Assembly: GCA_041180805.1 (NCBI GenBank)
Contig: JBEGQX010000229.1
Coordinates: forward strand, 1 to 11,332
DNA: 11,332 nt
Direction: 5' to 3'
Origin: JBEGQX01 sp041180805
GTDB lineage: Bacteria > Planctomycetota > Planctomycetia > Gemmatales > Gemmataceae
Of this stretch, positions 7,256 through 11,332 are shown in pieces. The notes beneath the pieces were generated by a model. That model saw nothing but the letters and a program-made list of their open reading frames with translations, was not told the origin of the DNA and did no database searches. A program made the position numbers and the translations under genes. Each line of letters starts with the position of its first letter. Position 1 is the first letter of the stretch.

Positions 7256-7911
7256 TTTTTAGCCTGAATTTTTTTAAGTGCGGAACTTACCGCTTCGCGA
7301 AAAGCCTTGTCTCTTTCTTTCTTATCCTCAGCGATGGTTTTTAAAGCCTCATTGGCACCCGAGGCGTCAGGACCGATTTTCCCCAAGGCAACAGCCGCTG
7401 AAAATCGTAAGTCGGTATCTTTCAAAGCATCAGTAATATCAGGTACAGCGGATTTGCTTGCCTTGCCCAGATCGCCAAGAGCCTCAAGAACTTTTTCCCG
7501 AACTGCCTTGGATTTGCCGGTATCCTTAAAAGCCGCAAGCAGCACTTCAAAAGACTCAGGTCCAATTTTTCCCAATGCTGTAGCGGCAGTTTGCTGATTT
7601 TCTTTTTTCTCGGAGGCGGAGTTAAGCATGCCCGCCAACGGATTCACAGCATCCTTGGCATTTGCCTTCATAGCCCCAAGAGATTGGGCTGAAAATTTCC
7701 GCACATAAACATCTGAATCTTTAAGGCCTTGCACAAGGGCATTTATAACAGTGGAATCTTTCCCATCAGTATTGGCAAGTGACTTGGCCGCTGCTCGCCT
7801 GATTTCCGGGTCTTTGTTTTTCAACTGAGTTAAAGTCTTGGCGGTATCCTGCGCCAGGCAATAAAAGGAAATTCCGGAAAACAAAACCCCAAGAACAAAA
7901 CATCTCTGCAT
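7252..7911 (-). CDS. Secreted HEAT-repeat protein
   Basis: The product is 219 residues. The N-terminus is a signal peptide (MQRCFVLGVLFSGISFYCLA, likely cleaved before QD at about residue 20); Cys4 is not in a lipobox. The rest is an array of five or so HEAT or PBS-lyase-type helical repeats: DPEIRRAAAKSLA (34-46), DVYVRKFSAQSLGAM (67-81), QQTAATALGKIGPES (106-120), KAVREKVLEALGDLGK (135-150), DLRFSAAVALGKIGPDA (167-183), and a final DKAFREAVSSALKKI. Such proteins bind partners and lack catalysis; this one should act outside the cytoplasmic membrane. The start is well supported: AGGAG (7918-7922 on the complement) lies 6 nt from the ATG. It is first in a two-gene unit with the methyltransferase and is divergent from kamA across a 273-nt gap. 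Confidence 0.9.
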   Translation of the reverse strand: MQRCFVLGVLFSGISFYCLAQDTAKTLTQLKNKDPEIRRAAAKSLANTDGKDSTVINALVQGLKDSDVYVRKFSAQSLGAMKANAKDAVNPLAGMLNSASEKKENQQTAATALGKIGPESFEVLLAAFKDTGKSKAVREKVLEALGDLGKASKSAVPDITDALKDTDLRFSAAVALGKIGPDASGANEALKTIAEDKKERDKAFREAVSSALKKIQAKK

Positions 7912-8046
7912 GACATTCTCCTAGAAAAGTTACAAGTATCTTTTTTACCCACCAGATCAGGCAGTTGCCAGCATAAAAGAAGAGTGGGCAAACGGGTCGT
8001 TCTGCAAAATAGAGAGCCTGAAGTGTTTTGAGAGTTGAGGAAGGTC

Positions 8047-8074
8047 TTGTAATTTACGGCGACAACGTTATGAT
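8047..8074 (+). promoter_or_regulatory. Probable promoter of kamA
   Basis: TTGTAA (8047-8052, 4 of 6 to TTGACA) is followed after 16 nt by TATGAT (8069-8074, 5 of 6 to TATAAT). Transcription would begin near 8081, giving a leader of about 100 nt before the kamA ATG. This is the best sigma-70-like match in the divergent 7912-8184 region. I found no equally good promoter for the HEAT gene on the other strand. Confidence 0.4.
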
Positions 8075-8094
8075 CGCAGGGTATGTGTCAGAGT

Positions 8095-8110
8095 GGTTTC
8101 AGCTGAAACC
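8095..8110. repeat. Perfect 16-nt palindrome in the kamA leader
   Basis: GGTTTCAGCTGAAACC is self-complementary over all 16 bases with no spacer. It sits about 15-30 nt downstream of the inferred kamA transcription start and 75 nt before the start codon. The zero-length loop makes it a poor RNA hairpin but a good binding site for a dimeric DNA-binding regulator, so an operator is the likelier reading. No regulator gene is adjacent. The symmetry is seen; the function is inferred. Confidence 0.5.
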
Positions 8111-8184
8111 TCGATGGATGAGGATGACAACTGAAAAACAACCAACTGACCTATTTTATAGTTCTTTTGGAGGAAATAAGGCGT

Positions 8185-9645
8185 ATGAGTGAATCCGAAG
8201 TGCGACCCAGCGTGGCGCCTTGCCCCTTCCCGGAACAATACGGAGTGGGCGAGGAGGAGGAGCCTCCTGGTAAGCAAAAGCGCCATCCAATTTGGCGCGA
8301 TGTACCGGATCATCTCTGGAATGATTGGAAGTGGCAGTCTCAAAATGCCATTCGATCAGTAAGGCAGCTCAAGGGATTGATTACCTTTAGCCCCGAGGAA
8401 ATGGATGCCATCGGTTCTCTGGAATCTGAATACAAGGCAGCCATTCCGCCTTATTATTTTTCGTTGATTAACCCGGATGACCCCGACGACCCAATTCGTC
8501 TTCAGTCGGTTCCCTCCCCATTGGAGAGAACCAACCCCTCGGGGTATGAGCTGGTTGATCCCTTGGAAGAAGACAAGGATTCCCCTGTTCCCGGACTTAC
8601 CCACAGATATCCGGACAGGGCGTTGATTGTAACCACCCATGTTTGTTCCATGTATTGTCGCTTCTGCACAAGAAAGCGCGCTACCATGGTTCGAGGCGGA
8701 TGGGAATCCATCAGCCGAAATGATGAACGCATGGTGGAATATATCCGTGATCATTCCGAAATTAGGGATGTCATCGTCAGTGGTGGCGACCCCCTGACTC
8801 TTCCAATTTCCAAGCTGCGTTATTTTCTTGAAAATATAGCTGCGATTCCGCATGTCGATGTGATTAGAATTGGTACAAGGGTACCTGTGACCCTGCCACA
8901 AAGGTTATTTGATCAATCCTTGATTGATCTTTTATCCTCGGTTGGAAAAGTTTGGATACAAACTCATTTCAACCATCCAAGGGAAATCACCTCGGAATCT
9001 GCCAGGGTTTGTATGTCCCTGCTTAAGGCTGGAATACCCGTGAATAACCACACGGTATTGCTTAGGGGCGTGAATGATTCATTGGATACCATTCGCAAGC
9101 TCATGAGAGGCCTTCTAAGGATTAAGGTTCGTCCGTACTATATTTTCCATTGTGACCCCGTAATTGGAGCCGGTCATTTCAGAACTTCCATCTGGAAGGG
9201 CATGGAAATTATGGAAGGTTTACGCGGCCATATGTCCGGACTTGGTATACCAACCTATGTTGTGGACAGTCCACATGGTGGCGGAAAAGTTCCAGTTATG
9301 CCTAATTATGTGGTTTCAGCATCGGATGATGCTGTTGTTCTTCGAAACTACGAAGGCATGCTGGTGCGCTACCAAGCCGAGGACAAACCCTTGCAGAACA
9401 GTAACCCTGTTCGAACTCGCGGGGTAAGTTCTTTGTTGCAAGGAAGCAAGTCAGTTCTTGTTCCTGAAAATTCTGAACGAATGGTGCGAAGGCAAATTAA
9501 TTTGCTGACAGCATCCGCCTCGGAAGTTTCAGGATGTGGCGAAAACGATTCCGGATGCAAGGGAGACACAGGATTACCGCCTGAACCCCTTCCAAGACCT
9601 GTTTCAAAGAGGAAAAGAACTTCCTCCAAGAAAAAGGTCCATTAA
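8185..9645 (+). CDS. kamA: Lysine 2,3-aminomutase, radical SAM and PLP enzyme
   Basis: KamA converts L-lysine to L-beta-lysine using a [4Fe-4S] cluster, SAM and PLP. The 486-residue protein has the radical-SAM motif CSMYCRFC (Cys154, 158, 161) followed by TRKR. It has IVSGGDPLTL (197-206), RIGTRVPVTLP, the PLP lysine in HGGGKVPVMPNYV (Lys368), and the two aspartates that bind the lysine side chain in the clostridial enzyme (Asp293 and Asp330 there; here Asp324 in FHCDPVIG and Asp361 in VVDSPHGGGK). These are consistent with lysine rather than glutamate as substrate. Relative to the clostridial enzyme (about 416 residues) it has a longer N-terminus and a ~80-residue C-terminal tail that is polar and ends in a basic run (SKRKRTSSKKKVH). 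The start is the ATG at 8185, with GGAGGA (8169-8174) about 10 nt upstream; the in-frame TTG at 8167 overlaps that site. EpmB-type proteins are related but shorter. Confidence 0.95.
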   Translation: MSESEVRPSVAPCPFPEQYGVGEEEEPPGKQKRHPIWRDVPDHLWNDWKWQSQNAIRSVRQLKGLITFSPEEMDAIGSLESEYKAAIPPYYFSLINPDDPDDPIRLQSVPSPLERTNPSGYELVDPLEEDKDSPVPGLTHRYPDRALIVTTHVCSMYCRFCTRKRATMVRGGWESISRNDERMVEYIRDHSEIRDVIVSGGDPLTLPISKLRYFLENIAAIPHVDVIRIGTRVPVTLPQRLFDQSLIDLLSSVGKVWIQTHFNHPREITSESARVCMSLLKAGIPVNNHTVLLRGVNDSLDTIRKLMRGLLRIKVRPYYIFHCDPVIGAGHFRTSIWKGMEIMEGLRGHMSGLGIPTYVVDSPHGGGKVPVMPNYVVSASDDAVVLRNYEGMLVRYQAEDKPLQNSNPVRTRGVSSLLQGSKSVLVPENSERMVRRQINLLTASASEVSGCGENDSGCKGDTGLPPEPLPRPVSKRKRTSSKKKVH

Positions 9646-9661
9646 TAAATCCATTACTCGC

Positions 9662-9693
9662 AAAAGCCGCCAAGTTCACTCTTGGCGGCTTTT
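9662..9693 (+). terminator. Strong hairpin between kamA and the first ligase gene
   Basis: AAAAGCCGCCAAG (9662-9674), a 6-nt loop, and CTTGGCGGCTTTT (9681-9693) form a perfect 13-bp stem with a GC-rich core, 16 nt after the kamA stop. The T run is only four bases before GG, so termination may be partial. The stem is symmetric with an A/T run on each side and could also act on the opposite strand. It ends 15 nt before the ligase ATG, so it can act as an intra-operon attenuator, a 3'-end stabiliser for kamA mRNA, or a true end of the kamA transcript. Confidence 0.7.
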
Positions 9694-9708
9694 GGCTTTG
9701 GGACTTTC

Positions 9709-10698
9709 ATGAAAATTGGAATTTGCTGTAATCTGAAATCCAATAAGGCATCCAGGCCAGATGATGATTCCGAAGAGGAATTTGACAGCCCCATTACATT
9801 GGAATCCATCAGCAAGGTATTAAACCAGCTTGGCCATGAATGCTTCCCTCTTCCAGAAAGTGCCTCTCTTCCGGCTCTTTTGATTGAGAAAAAACCAGAT
9901 TTCGTTTTCAATTTTGCAGAAGGAAGGGGAACCAGCAGATCTCGCGAATCAAGGGTCCCTGCTCTCCTGGAAATTATGGGGATTCCCTATTCCGGATCCG
10001 ACCCATTCACCCTTTGTATAACTTTAGACAAGGATGTTGCAAAAAGCGTGGTTTCTAGCGCAGGAATACCGACGCCTAAAGGTTGGACCTATCGCGGAGA
10101 TGATAAGCTTTTTGAAATTATAAAGAAAAATGACTCTTTCCCCCTTATAGCCAAACCAGCCTGGGAAGGATCCAGTAAAGGTATCCCAGATGCATCTGTT
10201 GCAGAATCACTTGCGGAACTAATCAAAATTACAACTCAGGTTTACCTAAAATACCAGCAACCGGTATTGATAGAGGAGTTTCTTACAGGCAGGGAATTCA
10301 CTATTGGCATTGTTGGGAACGGCTCGGAAGCGAAAGTTATTGGCGCCATGGAAGTTGAGTCCATCACCAACGAAAAGCATTTTGTTTATAGCATTGATGT
10401 GAAACGAAATTACGAGAGCAGAGTGAAATACCACATTCCACCCCGGCTTAATGAACAGGAATTGAGAGAGCTATACCAATATGCCATTGATGCTTACAAA
10501 GCATTAGATTGCAAAGACTTGGCAAGACTTGATTTTAGAATGAACGCCAAAAACGTTCCCTACTTTCTTGAAGCCAACCCATTGCCCGGGCTTAATCCCC
10601 TCAATAGCGACATGGTTTTTATCAATCGAGGCATGGGACATTCGTACGAAACACTAATCGAAAAAATTTTTAATGCCGCGATCACTCGAATAAGATAA
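9709..10698 (+). CDS. ATP-grasp ligase of the D-Ala-D-Ala ligase superfamily, non-canonical (first copy)
   Basis: The product is 329 residues, close to Ddl length, and probably joins an amino acid or peptide carboxylate to an amine using ATP via an acyl-phosphate. ATP-grasp features are SFPLIAKPAWEGSSKG (143-158, Lys149 for ATP), VLIEEFLTGREFTIG (186-200), LARLDFR (271-277, Arg273 and Asp275) and FLEANPLPGLNP (287-298, Glu288 and Asn290 for metal). The canonical Ddl loop (HGxxGEDG) is replaced by FNFAEGRG (67-74), and the N-terminal nucleotide-binding-like GGxSxE by a Ser/Asp/Glu-rich segment (18-30), so D-Ala-D-Ala synthesis is not assured. The ATG at 9709 is chosen; a TTG at 9682 lies inside the hairpin. 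A weak GGGA (9700-9703) precedes it. It lies 63 nt after kamA and 39 nt before its paralogue. The substrate is unknown; beta-lysine is a candidate by neighbourhood. Confidence 0.88.
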   Translation: MKIGICCNLKSNKASRPDDDSEEEFDSPITLESISKVLNQLGHECFPLPESASLPALLIEKKPDFVFNFAEGRGTSRSRESRVPALLEIMGIPYSGSDPFTLCITLDKDVAKSVVSSAGIPTPKGWTYRGDDKLFEIIKKNDSFPLIAKPAWEGSSKGIPDASVAESLAELIKITTQVYLKYQQPVLIEEFLTGREFTIGIVGNGSEAKVIGAMEVESITNEKHFVYSIDVKRNYESRVKYHIPPRLNEQELRELYQYAIDAYKALDCKDLARLDFRMNAKNVPYFLEANPLPGLNPLNSDMVFINRGMGHSYETLIEKIFNAAITRIR

Positions 10699-10737
10699 CT
10701 TCATTTTTTCACTAAAACTCTACACAGGCACAACCAA

Positions 10738-11332
10738 ATGGCAAAGTCATCTACCCCATCTATTGTAACCATTGTTTTAAACAAACCTGTTCTTCCGCAA
10801 GATCATCCTGATTACGAGTCCGAAGCAGAAGTTATTGAAACTGTCGAGCTTATTGAAGAAGCCTTAAAAAAATCAGAGATTCAAACTGAAAGGATCATGC
10901 TGGATAGGGATTTAGCACCTTTCTGGGAAAGGATTCAAGCAAACAAGCCGGAAGTAATATTTAATATGTTTGAAGGCTTTGCTGATGATACGGAATCCGA
11001 GGTTCATTTTGCCGGCTTGCTCGACTGGCTCAAGATTCCATACACCGGGTCAAGTTCCGCGGCTATCGCCATCGGTCGCAACAAGATTCTCGCAAAATCA
11101 GTATTACAGGCGGCTGGTGTGAGCACGCCTAGGTTTTTTACAATTGTAAACGCCGATACCATTCCAGAAAACAATATTGGTTGGCCGCTCATCATAAAAC
11201 CGGCAACTCAGGATGCAAGTATTGGAATTGAACAGGCAAGCGTGGTTACAAATCAGGAAAAACTCGAGGAAAGAGCAAAATATATTCTGAACAAATATGG
11301 CCCGCCAGTATTGGCCGAAGAATTCATCGACG
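10738..11332 (+). CDS. Second ATP-grasp D-Ala-D-Ala-ligase-like protein, 3' end cut by the window
   Basis: The frame is open from the ATG at 10738 to the last base: 198 codons plus 1 nt, no stop. It aligns by eye with the preceding ligase: DYESEAEVIETVELIEEAL (25-43) matches the D/E-x-S-rich region. VIFNMFEGF (73-81) matches FVFNFAEGR. LKIPYTGSSSAA (98-109) matches MGIPYSGSDPFT, and the K(I/D)xAKSV.xxAGxxTP stretch (116-131) is shared. LIIKPATQDASIG (151-163) carries the ATP-binding Lys154 and VLAEEFID (191-198) the start of the metal-side motif. The catalytic Arg/Asp and EAN-type motifs lie beyond the window. It therefore belongs to the same divergent subfamily and looks like a tandem duplicate that has diverged. 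No clear Shine-Dalgarno is seen beyond a weak CAGG about 10 nt upstream. The spacing of 39 nt suggests co-transcription with the first copy. Confidence 0.85.
   Translation, partial: MAKSSTPSIVTIVLNKPVLPQDHPDYESEAEVIETVELIEEALKKSEIQTERIMLDRDLAPFWERIQANKPEVIFNMFEGFADDTESEVHFAGLLDWLKIPYTGSSSAAIAIGRNKILAKSVLQAAGVSTPRFFTIVNADTIPENNIGWPLIIKPATQDASIGIEQASVVTNQEKLEERAKYILNKYGPPVLAEEFID

Noticed and set aside
7923..8040. Search for a minus-strand promoter of the HEAT gene and for hairpins in this part of the divergent region
   Set aside because: Only weak hexamers with bad spacing and stems of 4-5 bp were found; nothing was strong enough to report.
8356..8901. Long open frame (181 codons) on the minus strand opposite kamA
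   Set aside because: It lies wholly antisense to a well-conserved enzyme, has no recognisable motif or ribosome binding site, and its composition is what kamA codon usage produces on the other strand.
9682..9708. Extension of the first ligase to a TTG start at 9682
   Set aside because: The extension is encoded by the 3' arm of the terminator-like hairpin, has no Shine-Dalgarno, and the Ddl-type N-terminus MKIGICCN begins naturally at the ATG at 9709.
9709..11332. Straight annotation of the two ligases as Ddl for peptidoglycan synthesis
   Set aside because: The ATP-grasp core fits, but the substrate-side loops differ from canonical Ddl and the kamA neighbour points elsewhere; I kept only the superfamily-level call.

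Overview
The window is bacterial chromosome: dense, moderately AT-rich (GC roughly 40-45% by eye), with Shine-Dalgarno-led genes and no tRNA, rRNA, CRISPR array or insertion sequence that I can see. The kamA gene followed by two D-Ala-D-Ala-ligase-like ATP-grasp genes, the large TPR protein, the FHA protein and the secreted HEAT-repeat protein together recall Planctomycetes (Gemmatales-like). That assignment is an inference from remembered gene neighbourhoods, not a measurement.

Left block (1-5840, + strand). A long TPR protein, probably cut by the window edge, overlaps tsaE (ATPase of the tRNA t6A-modification machinery). After an 87-nt gap with a possible promoter and an inverted repeat come an unrecognised seven-helix membrane protein and a tiny secreted or membrane-anchored protein. 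These are followed by bioB and bioF, the last and first steps of biotin ring assembly. bioB has its own good -10 box. Its product has the radical-SAM cysteines but glycine where E. coli BioB has its auxiliary-cluster Cys97, and it has an extra cysteine just before the radical-SAM motif. This suggests the alternative auxiliary-cluster (type II) class.

Middle block (5827-7911, - strand). A short FHA-domain protein is convergent with bioF and overlaps it by 14 nt. Further right, a secreted HEAT-repeat protein is translationally coupled (GTGA overlap) to a SAM-dependent methyltransferase. A divergent 273-nt intergenic region follows, with a plausible kamA promoter and a perfect 16-nt palindrome just downstream of it.

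Right block (8185-11332, + strand). kamA encodes a lysine 2,3-aminomutase with the radical-SAM cysteines, the PLP lysine and both lysine-recognising aspartates, so it should make beta-lysine. It is followed by a strong hairpin and two tandem paralogous ATP-grasp ligases of the D-Ala-D-Ala ligase superfamily; the second is cut by the window end. Both ligases share a non-canonical FNxxEG signature in place of the usual Ddl loop. The most interesting hypothesis is that the three genes form a pathway that makes beta-lysine and ligates it to another amino acid or peptide. There is no acetyltransferase in view, as would be expected for the archaeal N-epsilon-acetyl-beta-lysine osmolyte route.
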